Part shown: positions 8,279 to 17,417 of the stretch, in pieces
Numbering within the stretch: position 1 is the first letter of the stretch
Layout: the number at the start of each line of letters is the position of its first letter
NCBI GenBank assembly: GCA_000402515.1
Contig: AQRL01000038.1
Coordinates: forward strand, 50,573-114,572
Direction: 5' to 3'
From: Nanoarchaeota archaeon SCGC AAA011-G17
GTDB taxonomy: Archaea; Nanobdellota; Nanobdellia; SCGC-AAA011-G17
Length of the DNA stretch: 64,000 nucleotides
The notes under the pieces: model-generated
Seen by the model: only the letters and a program-made list of their open reading frames with translations
The model's database searches: none
Told to the model about the DNA's origin: nothing
Made by a program: the position numbers and the translations under genes

Positions 8279-8641
8279 TTACTTAATGTTTCTCTGTCTT
8301 TCTTCTAACAATAATTTGTCTGCTTTATCAAAATCTGATTTATTAGTTAGAGAATCGGATGTCCTTGTGAGAATCTTTTCTAATTTAAATATATCTCTTA
8401 CCACTAATTTATCTACTCTTATCCTATCAATTGTGTTATTTCCATCAAAATTCTGATATCTGGAAACTTTTCTTCCATTTCTAGTTAATATTTCTTCGGA
8501 ACCATCTTTTAGTTGAGTGTATTCAATTTTATTTCCAATACGAAAGTACCCTGTGGCTCTTGAGTTTGAAGTGAAGTTTGGATTATCAATTTTGTAATTA
8601 TTAAGACTTCTCACACCAAATGTTAAAGCAGAAATCGTCAA
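8279..8641 (-). CDS. Small membrane-anchored hypothetical protein
   Basis: From the TTG at 8641 the product has 120 residues: a short hydrophobic start, then a polar domain with GYFRIGNKIEYTQLKDG and a charged C-terminus. The frame is open upstream to a TAA at 8704, and the upstream codons would add KYYQYVGLWVTGIA and complete a full transmembrane helix. A TATA box (TTTATATATAG, minus strand, 8707-8718) predicts transcription starting near 8686, exactly where the frame has an ATA codon. So the true start may be ATA at 8686 on a leaderless mRNA. The protein would be anchored with its C-terminal domain outside or inside the cell. No family is recognised. Confidence 0.6.
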   Translation of the reverse strand: MTISALTFGVRSLNNYKIDNPNFTSNSRATGYFRIGNKIEYTQLKDGSEEILTRNGRKVSRYQNFDGNNTIDRIRVDKLVVRDIFKLEKILTRTSDSLTNKSDFDKADKLLLEERQRNIK

Positions 8642-8830
8642 TGCTATACCTGTAACCCAAAGTCCAACATATTGATAATATTTTATACTACTTATTAGTG
8701 ATTAAACTATATATAAAGGTTTCTTTTTTACACTAATTAAAATTTATACCATAAATCTATTATTTGATTTGCGTTTATCAAGCGATTTTTTAGAAATGTT
8801 TAAATATCTCTGTTTACCAATTTTGGAGTG

Positions 8831-11800
8831 ATGGCAGTAATAGAAAAGATTAAGATGCAGGGATTTAAGTCCTTTGCCAAGTCTACTGAAGTTCCTTTAG
8901 GCAAGGATTTTAGTGTTATACTAGGCCCTAATGGCTCTGGTAAATGCCTAATTGGCAGTTCTTTAGTACAGTTAAATGATGGCTCCTTGGTTGAAATAGG
9001 TAAAATAGTTGAGGATAAATTGAAGACCAACTCTATTAAAAAAATAGATGATGGCTTTATAGCTGAAGGGGATGATACTAAGATTATTTCTTTAAATTTA
9101 AATAACCTGAAAAATGAGGCTAAAGAGATTAAGGCTTATGTTAAAAGGGAATCTCCTGAATATTTATTAAGAATTAAGACAAGAAGCGGCAGGGAAATTA
9201 CCAGTACAGAATATCATCCTTTATTTGTTTTTGAGGAGAATAGGATTAGGGCTGTTAAAGCTGACGAACTAAAAATAGGGGTTAAAATAGCTGTTCCGAG
9301 GCAGATTAGTATTGGAAAAAATAATTATTTTTATGAGTTAATTGATTTAATTGACAAAGGTGATAGAATTTATGTTTCTTATAATGAAGAGTTTATTTGT
9401 ATTTTAAATAAGTTAAAAAAATCTACATGGAAAGACTTGGCTAATGAGATAGGAATTCCTTTGAATGCTATTAAGGGACTATTAGATAAACAGGCTATTA
9501 ATTTTGCTTATTTAATTAAACTACTTAAACACTCTAAATTAAGTAATCAGGAAATAATAAAACTCATTCCTTATGTTAAATCAAAAGGCATTGAAAGAAA
9601 ATATAAAGTTCCATGGTGTAATTCCAGAGAATTTTCAAGATTTTTTGGATATTTAATTGCTGAAGGAAGGTTACCAGAATCAAGTAATCAAATATGGTTT
9701 ACAAATGGGGATGAGGAGATTGTTAGTGATTATGCTAATCTAGTCGCTCATTTGTTTGAAGTTAAGCCAAGCATTAATGAATATAAAGAGGGATGCTGGG
9801 ATGTTTTGTTTTATTCTGTTCCAATAAGACAGATTTTAGATAAATTTGGCATGCATGTTGGTGGAAAAACCGAAAATAAAGAACTAACTAATTTATTTTT
9901 AAAAAACAGTTCTGATATAGAATTGGGAGAATTTTTATCCGGACTTTATTCCGGGGATGGCTATGTGGGAAAAAGCAGCATTGATATAATAACCAAGAGC
10001 AGAAAGTTGGGTTTTAATATTGAGAATATTTTGGTAAGATTGGGCATATTATTTAGCTCAAGATATAAAATTAAAATTGCTACCAACAGTGGTTTTAGCG
10101 GGATTTATAGAGAAATTTCAGTATATGGCGTTGAGAATTTCTTAAAGTTTAAAAAATATGTCAATATAGTCCATAATTCAAAGAGAGAAAGGCTTGATAA
10201 TCTTTTGGGCGTTAAGTCAAATCCAAATTTAGATGTTATAGATGTTAATAATTTAATAAGGAAGGTTGTTAAAGAGTTTAATATAAAAATAAAATCAAAT
10301 AAGAAAGAATTTCCAAGATTAGGTGCCTATTGTTATAAACAATGTTTACCGAGCAGGAGCGGTATAAACTATTTGATTGATAATTTGTTTTCTAACTCTA
10401 ATGAACATGAGAATTTATTACTGTTAAAACAAATAGCTAACTCTGATATTTATTGGGATGAAATTATTGAGATTGAAAAGATAAAAAGCAATGAGAAATG
10501 GGTTTATGACCTATGTATTGAAGATAATCATAATTTTATTGCGAATAATATATTTGTACATAACAGCAACATTACAGATGCAATATGTTTTGTTCTCGGA
10601 AGATTGAGCGCCAAAAGCCTTAGAGCAGACAAGAGCGCTAATTTAATCTATAATGGGGGGAAAAAGGGGGAGCCTGCAAAAGAGGCAGAGGTAAGCATTT
10701 TGTTTGATAATTCTAATAAGTTATTTCCATTAAATGTCAGCAAGATAAAGATTACAAGAAGCGTCAGAGAAAACGGGCAGAGCAAGTACAAAATAAATGA
10801 TGAAATCAGGACAAGGCAGCAGGTCATAGATTTATTGGCTGCTGGAAAGATAAATCCAGATGGGTATAATATTGTTCTGCAGGGAGATATTACACATGTT
10901 ACTGAGATGCCTACAGAGGAGAGGAGAAAGGTTATTGAGGATATTTCCGGCATTGGTGTTTATGAGGAAAAAAAAGAAAAGGCAATTAATGAATTAACAA
11001 AGGTTGATGTGAAATTAAATGAGGCAAGCATTGTTCTGAAGGAGAGAGAAACCTATCTTAGTGAGCTAAAAAAAGACAGGGATCATGCTGCTAAATACAA
11101 GGATCTTGAAGGCAATATCAAGAGGAATAAGGCTACCTTTTTGCATGTTCAGATTAATGACAAACAAAAGAAGAGGGAAGAGTTTGAAGGCAAGATTAAT
11201 AAAAATCAGGAAGAGGCTGATAAGATAAGAAAGACGGTTGATGAATTGAGAGAGGAAATTAACAAAAATAAGGAAGAGATTAGTTCTATCAGCAAGGAAA
11301 TAGAGGAGAAGGGAGAGAAAGAGCAGGTTAATCTTCACAGAGAGATTGAAACTGTTAAAGAGCAGAAGGCCAGAGACCAGGCAAGAATGGAGGGTTTGGG
11401 CAATGAGCTTAACAGGATTAATGAGAGAAAGAAACAATTAGAGATTGATTTAAGAGAAATAACTGAAAAGATAAAACAACTGGAAAATGAGAGAAATAAT
11501 TTAACAAAAAGAAGAAAGATTATTGTTGAAAAAGAGAGCATCATTGAAAAGAAATTAGGAGGAAAAAGAGGAGATAACAAGGAAGAGAGGGATTTAGACG
11601 AGATTGAAAAAAAGCTGGATGAAAAACAATTTATCCTGGATGAATTAAATAACAAGAAAACAATTTTGTTAAGGGATAAAGACAGATTAGACACACAGAT
11701 AAATTCTCTGAATAAATTAAGCGGCGGAGATGAATTAAAAAAATTAAAAGAGTTTAAAGAGAAATTTAAAGAGGTTTCCAGTAATCTTAATAGTTCTTTA

Positions 11801-13843
11801 AAAGATAATGATAATATTGTTTCACAGCTTTCCAAGGCAAGAAGCAAATTAAGAGAGATAAGCGAGGAGCAGGCCAGATTAAGCATAAGAGAGGTTAGTT
11901 TCAAAGAAGGGGCTTATGGCGACCTTGCTTTAAACAAGATAAAAGAGCTTAGAATGAATGGGGTGTATGGGACAATAGCTGAGCTTGGTGAGGTTGACAA
12001 GAAGTTTTCTATGGCTTTGGAGGTTGCTGCCGGCTCCAGAATAAAAAGTATTGTTGTTGAGGATGATTCTATTGCTGCCAAGTGCATCAAATATTTAAAA
12101 GACAATAAACTAGGTGTTGTTACTTTCCTGCCTTTGAACAAAATAAAGGCTCCTGAAGCAATTGATAAAAAAGTGGGTTATGGCATTGCCCTGAATCTAA
12201 TAAAATTTGACAACAAATTCAGCAGGGCATTTGGCTATGTTTTTGGAAATACAATTGTTGTTGAGAATATAAACCAGGCAAGAAATATCGGCATTGGAAA
12301 GGACAGGATGGTTACTTTAGATGGGGATTTAGTTGAGGGCTCTGGAGCAATGATTGGTGGTTTCAGAAGGCAAAAAACAGGATTTAAACAGATGGATTTT
12401 ACAAAGAACCTTGAAGAGCTTAATAATGAGATTGGAAGATTAAGAGAGATTGTAGATAGTTTAGAGAAGAAAAAATTAGAGAATGAGGATAATGTTTATC
12501 TGTTAAGAAACGATAAGTCTGAATTAGAGGGAGAGATTATAAAACTGGAGAAGAGCTTTGGCGGGGAAGAAGAGAAAAATGAAAGAGAATCAGCTGTTAA
12601 AAATCTAAATAGTGTTGAAAGGGAATTAAATAATGCTGAAGCAAATTACAATAAATTGCTTAAGGATGTTGAAGAATTAAAAAATAAAAAAAGCTCTTTG
12701 AGAGAGAGTGTAAGCAAGATAAGAGGAAACAAAGAAACTGATAAAATAGATTCTGAGTTCAGGCAGATTAGAGAAGAAAGAATTGTTTTGGAGAATGAAT
12801 TAAAAAATATTGAGATACAGATAAGAGACGGATTAATTCCAGAAAGAGAAAATATAATCAGGATTATTAAAGAGCATGAAAAAGAGATTTTAGAATTCCA
12901 GAAAGAGAGCGAGGATATCAGTGATAGACTTCTTAAAAATCTTAATCTTTTAAAAGATAAGGAGAGGAATGAAAAGGAATTTTATTCTAATTTCAAAAAT
13001 TTATTTAACAAGAGAAACAAATTAAGCGATGAAATACAAAAGAGGGAATTAAAGAGTGTAAGTGAGTATAGCAGAGTTAGGGCAATTGAGGACAGAACTA
13101 ACAGCCTGAATATTGATAGGGCAAAGGTATGTGCTGAATTAGAAGGTCTTAATGCTGAATATGAGCAGTTTAAGGAAATTCAATTAAGAAAAGGAATTGA
13201 AATGGATAAATTAAAAGAGGAAATCAGAGATTTTGAAAAGATGATGAATAATCTTGGGAATGTTAATCTAAGAGCCTTGGAGATTTATGATGAGATTGAA
13301 AAGGAGTATAATTCTTTACAGGACAAGGCTGCTACACTAAAATTAGAGAAAGAGGATGTACTAAAGATGATTAGTGAGATAGAAAGCAAGAAAGGAGATA
13401 TGTTTATGAAGAGCTATTCTGAGATAAGCAGGAATTTTGAGAGAATCTTTTCCGAATTGACTGACAAGGGAACTGCACATCTTATTTTGGATGATAAGGA
13501 CAATCCATTTAACGGCGGATTGAAGATTATGGTAAGGATTGCTAAAGGGAAATATCTGGATATCAAGAGCTTATCCGGGGGAGAAAAGACTCTGACTGCC
13601 TTGGCTTTCATATTTGCTATACAGGAATATGACCCTGGGCATTTCTATGTCTTTGATGAGGTTGATGCGGCTCTGGACAAGACTAATTCCTCTAAATTAG
13701 CTAAATTGTTAAGAAAGTACAGCGATAAGGCGCAGTATATTGTTATAAGCCATAATGACAATTTGATTTCTGAGGCTAATCAGCTATACGGCGTTAGTAT
13801 GACTGAGAATGGAATGAGCAAGGTTATCAGCTTAAAGGTTTAA
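8831..13843 (+). CDS. smc: Chromosome segregation ATPase SMC, intein-containing
   Basis: SMC condensin subunit that compacts and separates chromosomes. The precursor is 1670 residues from ATG 8831 (a GTG directly before it is less likely); removing the 540-residue intein leaves 1130, normal for SMC. Walker A is GPNGSGK-S (K38 then S579, interrupted by the intein). Long coiled coils flank a hinge at about precursor residues 1027-1175 (GVYGTIAELGEVDKKFSMALEVAAG). The C-terminal head has the LSGGEKTLTALA signature, Walker B FYVFDEVDAALD and the ISHNDNLI switch. Leaderless start: GTTTAAATAT is ~27 nt upstream. The 3' end overlaps the convergent ATP-grasp gene by 12 nt. ScpA/ScpB genes are not seen nearby. 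Confidence 0.96.
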   Translation: MAVIEKIKMQGFKSFAKSTEVPLGKDFSVILGPNGSGKCLIGSSLVQLNDGSLVEIGKIVEDKLKTNSIKKIDDGFIAEGDDTKIISLNLNNLKNEAKEIKAYVKRESPEYLLRIKTRSGREITSTEYHPLFVFEENRIRAVKADELKIGVKIAVPRQISIGKNNYFYELIDLIDKGDRIYVSYNEEFICILNKLKKSTWKDLANEIGIPLNAIKGLLDKQAINFAYLIKLLKHSKLSNQEIIKLIPYVKSKGIERKYKVPWCNSREFSRFFGYLIAEGRLPESSNQIWFTNGDEEIVSDYANLVAHLFEVKPSINEYKEGCWDVLFYSVPIRQILDKFGMHVGGKTENKELTNLFLKNSSDIELGEFLSGLYSGDGYVGKSSIDIITKSRKLGFNIENILVRLGILFSSRYKIKIATNSGFSGIYREISVYGVENFLKFKKYVNIVHNSKRERLDNLLGVKSNPNLDVIDVNNLIRKVVKEFNIKIKSNKKEFPRLGAYCYKQCLPSRSGINYLIDNLFSNSNEHENLLLLKQIANSDIYWDEIIEIEKIKSNEKWVYDLCIEDNHNFIANNIFVHNSNITDAICFVLGRLSAKSLRADKSANLIYNGGKKGEPAKEAEVSILFDNSNKLFPLNVSKIKITRSVRENGQSKYKINDEIRTRQQVIDLLAAGKINPDGYNIVLQGDITHVTEMPTEERRKVIEDISGIGVYEEKKEKAINELTKVDVKLNEASIVLKERETYLSELKKDRDHAAKYKDLEGNIKRNKATFLHVQINDKQKKREEFEGKINKNQEEADKIRKTVDELREEINKNKEEISSISKEIEEKGEKEQVNLHREIETVKEQKARDQARMEGLGNELNRINERKKQLEIDLREITEKIKQLENERNNLTKRRKIIVEKESIIEKKLGGKRGDNKEERDLDEIEKKLDEKQFILDELNNKKTILLRDKDRLDTQINSLNKLSGGDELKKLKEFKEKFKEVSSNLNSSLKDNDNIVSQLSKARSKLREISEEQARLSIREVSFKEGAYGDLALNKIKELRMNGVYGTIAELGEVDKKFSMALEVAAGSRIKSIVVEDDSIAAKCIKYLKDNKLGVVTFLPLNKIKAPEAIDKKVGYGIALNLIKFDNKFSRAFGYVFGNTIVVENINQARNIGIGKDRMVTLDGDLVEGSGAMIGGFRRQKTGFKQMDFTKNLEELNNEIGRLREIVDSLEKKKLENEDNVYLLRNDKSELEGEIIKLEKSFGGEEEKNERESAVKNLNSVERELNNAEANYNKLLKDVEELKNKKSSLRESVSKIRGNKETDKIDSEFRQIREERIVLENELKNIEIQIRDGLIPERENIIRIIKEHEKEILEFQKESEDISDRLLKNLNLLKDKERNEKEFYSNFKNLFNKRNKLSDEIQKRELKSVSEYSRVRAIEDRTNSLNIDRAKVCAELEGLNAEYEQFKEIQLRKGIEMDKLKEEIRDFEKMMNNLGNVNLRALEIYDEIEKEYNSLQDKAATLKLEKEDVLKMISEIESKKGDMFMKSYSEISRNFERIFSELTDKGTAHLILDDKDNPFNGGLKIMVRIAKGKYLDIKSLSGGEKTLTALAFIFAIQEYDPGHFYVFDEVDAALDKTNSSKLAKLLRKYSDKAQYIVISHNDNLISEANQLYGVSMTENGMSKVISLKV
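8945..10564 (+). other. Intein in the Walker A motif of SMC (540 aa)
   Basis: The insert starts with Cys1 (TGC 8945-8947, CLIGSSLVQL) directly after the P-loop lysine and ends VHN (AAC 10562-10564) before the +1 Ser of the extein. Block B is REITSTEYHPLFVFE; block F is WVYDLCIEDNHNFIANN. The homing endonuclease has two good LAGLIDADG helices, FFGYLIAEG and LSGLYSGDG, so unlike the helicase intein it may still be active. Length 1620 nt, in frame. The insertion point is the same position of the P-loop as in the Lhr-like helicase. Confidence 0.92.
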
Positions 13844-14854
13844 TCTTTTTTCTGCTGTATTTAGTATCATATGGAGCATTTCTGGATAAGAGTATTTTGC
13901 GAATGAAGCAGCTCTTGCAAGATGCCCGTCCCAGCACCATCCAGGATTTGGGTTTATTTCAAGAAGTTTTGGAATTCCCTTTGAATTTAAACGCCAGTCA
14001 AATCTTGCATAGTCTCTGCATTCAAGAGCTTCAAATAAAGTTAAAGAGCCATTAACAATTTTTTTTCTTGTCTTATAATGAAGGTTTGCTAAAACAGGAC
14101 GAATGCTATAATATGGTGAGCTCTCATCCCATTTTGCCTCTCTTCCGCAAATATGTGGTGAATCTTTCGGCAAACCAGAGTAATCTTCTTTTATTAGTGG
14201 AAGAAGTTCAAATAAACCTGGATTTCCAATAATACCCAAGGTTATATCATCACCCTGCAAAAATTCTTCAATCAGGATTGGATCTTCAGAAACCCGGCAA
14301 AGCTCTGAAACTGCCTGCTCGAGCTCTGATAAATTATTAGCAACGCTTTTTTGATTTATATTAAGGCTTCCATCACCATAATTTGTTTTGACAATGACTG
14401 GGTAATTTTCAATAGATAGTTTTTCAAGATCTTTTCTTTTATTTATCATTACTCCTTCTGGAATCTGGATCTTACGTTCTTTTGCTATATTTTTTACAAG
14501 AGATTTATCATAACAGTTAACCATACACATTTTTCCGGCGCCAGTATAGTGAATACTAAAAAAATCTAACATCACTGGGATACGATCTTCTTGTTTGGGG
14601 TCGTTCATATAACCCTCATCGCATAAATTAAATGCAAGGTATATTTCTTTTCTTTGAAAGAACAAAGAATAGAATAAGTTTTCATGATCGTCAAAATAAT
14701 CAAATTGATAGCCTTCTAGTGTAGCAAGGGCCTCTTTAAGTCTTTCAACAGTCTCTTTGTCATCTTGATCAAATTTATTTCCCGGCTTGATTGGGTCAGG
14801 CTTGGTAGGATCACCTAAGATAACTGCTATTCTTTTTAGGTTTATGTCTGTCAT
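13832..14854 (-). CDS. D-Ala-D-Ala ligase-like ATP-grasp enzyme
   Basis: 340 residues with the ATP-grasp layout. The N-domain opens with RIAVILGDPTKPD; a central domain has YPVIVKTNYGDGS (ATP-binding loop) and DPILIEEFLQGDDITLG; the C-domain ends with YARFDWRLNSKGIPKLLEINPNPGW, the D-Ala ligase metal-binding signature (RxDFR...LEINxxPG) in altered form. Such enzymes join amino acids or short peptides with ATP. Archaea lack murein, so the substrate is probably not D-alanine; carboxylate-amine ligation in cofactor or surface-peptide synthesis is possible. The C-terminus overlaps smc by 12 nt tail to tail. Confidence 0.82.
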   Translation of the reverse strand: MTDINLKRIAVILGDPTKPDPIKPGNKFDQDDKETVERLKEALATLEGYQFDYFDDHENLFYSLFFQRKEIYLAFNLCDEGYMNDPKQEDRIPVMLDFFSIHYTGAGKMCMVNCYDKSLVKNIAKERKIQIPEGVMINKRKDLEKLSIENYPVIVKTNYGDGSLNINQKSVANNLSELEQAVSELCRVSEDPILIEEFLQGDDITLGIIGNPGLFELLPLIKEDYSGLPKDSPHICGREAKWDESSPYYSIRPVLANLHYKTRKKIVNGSLTLFEALECRDYARFDWRLNSKGIPKLLEINPNPGWCWDGHLARAASFAKYSYPEMLHMILNTAEKRLNL

Positions 14855-14927
14855 TTTTTAGTTAGCTGTTAAAAAGGAAACTTTTGTTTTTATAATGTTC
14901 TCTCTAAGATGTTATAAAAAGAAAAAA

Positions 14928-15695
14928 TTATTGAAGATATATTTCTACTTCATTCCCAGTTAGCATTTCTACAATCCCATCTAGATTTCTTGGGTCTACT
15001 TCTTTAACAAGATCTGTTCTACCAGGATACACATATTTTGCATCTGCTCCTGCTCCGTATAAAACATCTCCTTCTTTTATATCAGTTATGGATTTTAATA
15101 AAGGGTAACCAGTTATTCCAGCAATTTCTCCTAAATCGAAACCAGAAACTTCTGTTGCAATCCAATAACGTAATGCAAAATTATCCTGCCATGTTGCAGG
15201 TCTAGCATCTCCATACCAATAGGTGGGGAAATTACCAGAACCAATAGGAAATTGTATATCACTTGTCCAATATTGACCTACCCCCAGTTCTGCCCATTTA
15301 TTATAGTTTCTTTGCAATAATGAATCTCTTCTTTCGATTAAATTAGCATCAACAGTTACTGGTGTTTTTAAGATAAAATCTACCCCTATCCTATAAACAA
15401 TATCATTGTATTCAAAAATTCCCTTATAAATATCAAAAGCACCTATCTTTACTGAATCTATTTTTGATGGGAGGGTTGTATCTGAACCATAAGGTGGAAA
15501 TGGATATATACCTATTTTTTTAAGAGTTGTTGAATCTAGGGTAAGTATTATTGGGTCATTAGGAATGTTATTGGTTGGCAGTTGATTTTCTGTAGAAGGA
15601 AGGTTGTTAGGTCCTGTAATACTTAATAAATTGTTTCTATCTTCAGAGCAAGCTAAGGCACTAATAAATGCTAGTGGAATAATTAATCTTTTCAT
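14928..15695 (-). CDS. Secreted lipoprotein-like hypothetical protein
   Basis: 255 residues. The N-terminus MKRLIIPLAFISALACSED has a basic start, a hydrophobic core and a bacterial-style lipobox (LAC) at residues ~14-16, which suggests lipidation at Cys16. A low-complexity Asn/Pro/Thr linker follows (~22-50), then a folded domain rich in aromatic residues. Archaeal lipoproteins exist, but the lipidating enzymes are poorly known, so anchoring is inferred. It is the last gene of the minus-strand surface cluster (23.4 to 14.9 kb). No family is recognised. Confidence 0.65.
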   Translation of the reverse strand: MKRLIIPLAFISALACSEDRNNLLSITGPNNLPSTENQLPTNNIPNDPIILTLDSTTLKKIGIYPFPPYGSDTTLPSKIDSVKIGAFDIYKGIFEYNDIVYRIGVDFILKTPVTVDANLIERRDSLLQRNYNKWAELGVGQYWTSDIQFPIGSGNFPTYWYGDARPATWQDNFALRYWIATEVSGFDLGEIAGITGYPLLKSITDIKEGDVLYGAGADAKYVYPGRTDLVKEVDPRNLDGIVEMLTGNEVEIYLQ

Positions 15696-15707
15696 CTTAT
15701 TTCTTCC

Positions 15708-16028
15708 TTATCCTTCTCTTTTATCCTTGTAGCTTTTTATTCTATCTTTATATATTATGTATTGATGTATAAAATCTCTATATAATGGTCTAATAATACT
15801 GGATAACATTAATAATGTACTAAAATCAAATTCTGTTTTATTAAAATATTCTGTTGTATTTATTCCTAAGTAAGAATGTATTGGTCTATCCATCCATGGG
15901 TTTGCATCTATTGCACCTGTAAATCCTATCAAACCAATAAGTAATTCAGAACCGGAAACTATTAATTCTACACCATCTCTACCAATTTTTTTGTTCATTA
16001 TTGTTTTTAATTTATTTTTAATGTTCAT
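15708..16028 (-). CDS. Small hypothetical membrane-associated protein
   Basis: The ATG at 16028 gives 106 residues (MNIKNKLKTIMNKKIG...); an upstream TTG at 16049 in frame is less likely because a TATA box (CTTATAAAC, minus strand, ~16050-16059) sits ~27 nt before 16028. A moderately hydrophobic stretch at residues ~24-40 (ELIVSGSELLIGLIGFTGAI) could be a membrane helix; the C-terminus is basic (IIYKDRIKSYKDKREG). It has its own promoter behind the T-run that ends the previous gene. Not recognised. Confidence 0.55.
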   Translation of the reverse strand: MNIKNKLKTIMNKKIGRDGVELIVSGSELLIGLIGFTGAIDANPWMDRPIHSYLGINTTEYFNKTEFDFSTLLMLSSIIRPLYRDFIHQYIIYKDRIKSYKDKREG

Positions 16029-16065
16029 TTTTAATATGGTTCCCCCCAAGGTTTATAAGTTTTTT

Positions 16066-16090
16066 TAAAAAAAATAAAAAAAAGAAAAAG
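16066..16090 (-). terminator. T-run terminator after the 419-aa surface protein
   Basis: Downstream of the stop at 16099 on the minus strand are runs of T (CTTTTTCTTTTTTTTATTTT) without a stem, the usual form of archaeal intrinsic termination. A fresh TATA box follows immediately for the next gene. Confidence 0.6.
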
Positions 16091-16098
16091 GGTTTTTC

Positions 16099-17358
16099 TT
16101 AGTAATAAGTCTGTCCTGCAGATGGCTCTTCTATTGATTCCTCGCCTTCATCTTCTTTTAACTTTTTGAAAGCAATGATTAATCCTAGAACAACCAAGAT
16201 TATTGCTAATACTGCAAATCCTATCTGCAATACACTCTTCAAGCTGCCCATACTGGAAGCCTGAGCTTGAACATCTGCTTCTAGATTCAACTCTTTAACA
16301 GTCTTGCCGTTTGATTTTATCTTAACAGTGAATGCGTGTTTTCCTGCCTCTGCGTTTGCATTAGCAGTTAATTTAACATACATTTCACCTGTCTCGTCAG
16401 GCATAATTGTTACAATTGCTGGATCTACTCTTGCAGCTGCGAAAGCACCTACACCGGTTACTTCTGCTGAATAAACTGCTTTTTCAGCTTCAAAGTTAGC
16501 AAACATCAACTTGTATACAACTTCACTTCCTGGAGCTACTGCTTTAGATGCTGCATCTACACTTATCATTGAATTTGATAATTCTGCGGATACAATACCT
16601 TTTACGTGAAGTGTCTTTGTTTCTTTCAGTGTTGAATGACCGTTGTTATAGGTAACTTCAACTTCAGCCTTGTAATCTCCTGTCTTGGCATCAGCAGGTA
16701 TTCTTGCGAATAACTCTACCTGAGCTGAGGATTCATCATCGTTATTAGTATCTTCTGCATTTTGAGTTATTAACTCAGCTAAATAATCGGATGTTGAAAC
16801 TCCAAGGTCTGGAATTGTCAAGCTTACTTTGATGTCTTCTTCTTTCTTGTAACCTATGTTCTCAAGCCTTACTGAAACAAATAAAGCTGAATCAGCATCT
16901 ATTGAGCTTGAAGGCCTGAAGATTACGTCTTGGATTGACAATGAATGCCTTGATTCTTTGACTCTTACATCAAAGTCTTTTTCTTCAGAATCTGTTTTGT
17001 CTGATACCTTAACAGTTAGTGTGTAGGTTTCAGAAGCGTCTAAGTCTGATGGAATGTCTAAGGTAAGTGTTTTCTTGTATGTAACACCTGATTCAACTTC
17101 AAATACATCTGATACATCTGAAATTGAGCCGTATTCATAACCATCTATCTCTGCTCTTACTTTAACGTTGTCTTTGTTTCCAGTAGCTTTAATCCATACT
17201 TCTACTGGTAATTGTTCCCCTCTTACAACATCCACTACACTTCCTGTAGCTGAGACGTCGTCTATTTTTACATCTGCTATTCCATAATTACTAGAACTAG
17301 CTGATACTGTTGTTAGCACCAGTAATAGTGCAAATAACATTGCTAATATTTTCTTCAT
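16099..17358 (-). CDS. Surface protein with Ig-like (CARDB-type) domains and C-terminal membrane anchor
   Basis: 419 residues: signal peptide (1-20, MKKILAMLFALLLVLTTVSA), three or four beta-sandwich repeats (~25-355) with alternating patterns such as VRGEQLPVEVWIKATGN, SLSIQDVIFRPSSSIDAD and AVAPGSEVVYKLMFANFEAE, then a transmembrane helix (~372-395) and a short acidic cytoplasmic tail. This is the build of COG1361-like S-layer-associated proteins. It has its own TATA box (TTTATAAAT at ~17413-17421) and a ~30-nt leader ending in GGGGGGTT before the ATG, suggesting strong translation. Likely abundant cell-envelope protein; precise role unknown. Confidence 0.75.
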   Translation of the reverse strand: MKKILAMLFALLLVLTTVSASSSNYGIADVKIDDVSATGSVVDVVRGEQLPVEVWIKATGNKDNVKVRAEIDGYEYGSISDVSDVFEVESGVTYKKTLTLDIPSDLDASETYTLTVKVSDKTDSEEKDFDVRVKESRHSLSIQDVIFRPSSSIDADSALFVSVRLENIGYKKEEDIKVSLTIPDLGVSTSDYLAELITQNAEDTNNDDESSAQVELFARIPADAKTGDYKAEVEVTYNNGHSTLKETKTLHVKGIVSAELSNSMISVDAASKAVAPGSEVVYKLMFANFEAEKAVYSAEVTGVGAFAAARVDPAIVTIMPDETGEMYVKLTANANAEAGKHAFTVKIKSNGKTVKELNLEADVQAQASSMGSLKSVLQIGFAVLAIILVVLGLIIAFKKLKEDEGEESIEEPSAGQTYY

Positions 17359-17417
17359 TTTTTTAACCCCCCATCAAAGTGGTATTATTATGTTGTTATT
17401 TTGTAGTTAATACTCAT

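Noticed and set aside
11066-11904. Long open frames on the minus strand inside smc
   Set aside because: Coiled-coil coding sequence rich in AAG/GAA gives Leu/Phe/Ser-rich antisense frames; the sense frame is SMC.
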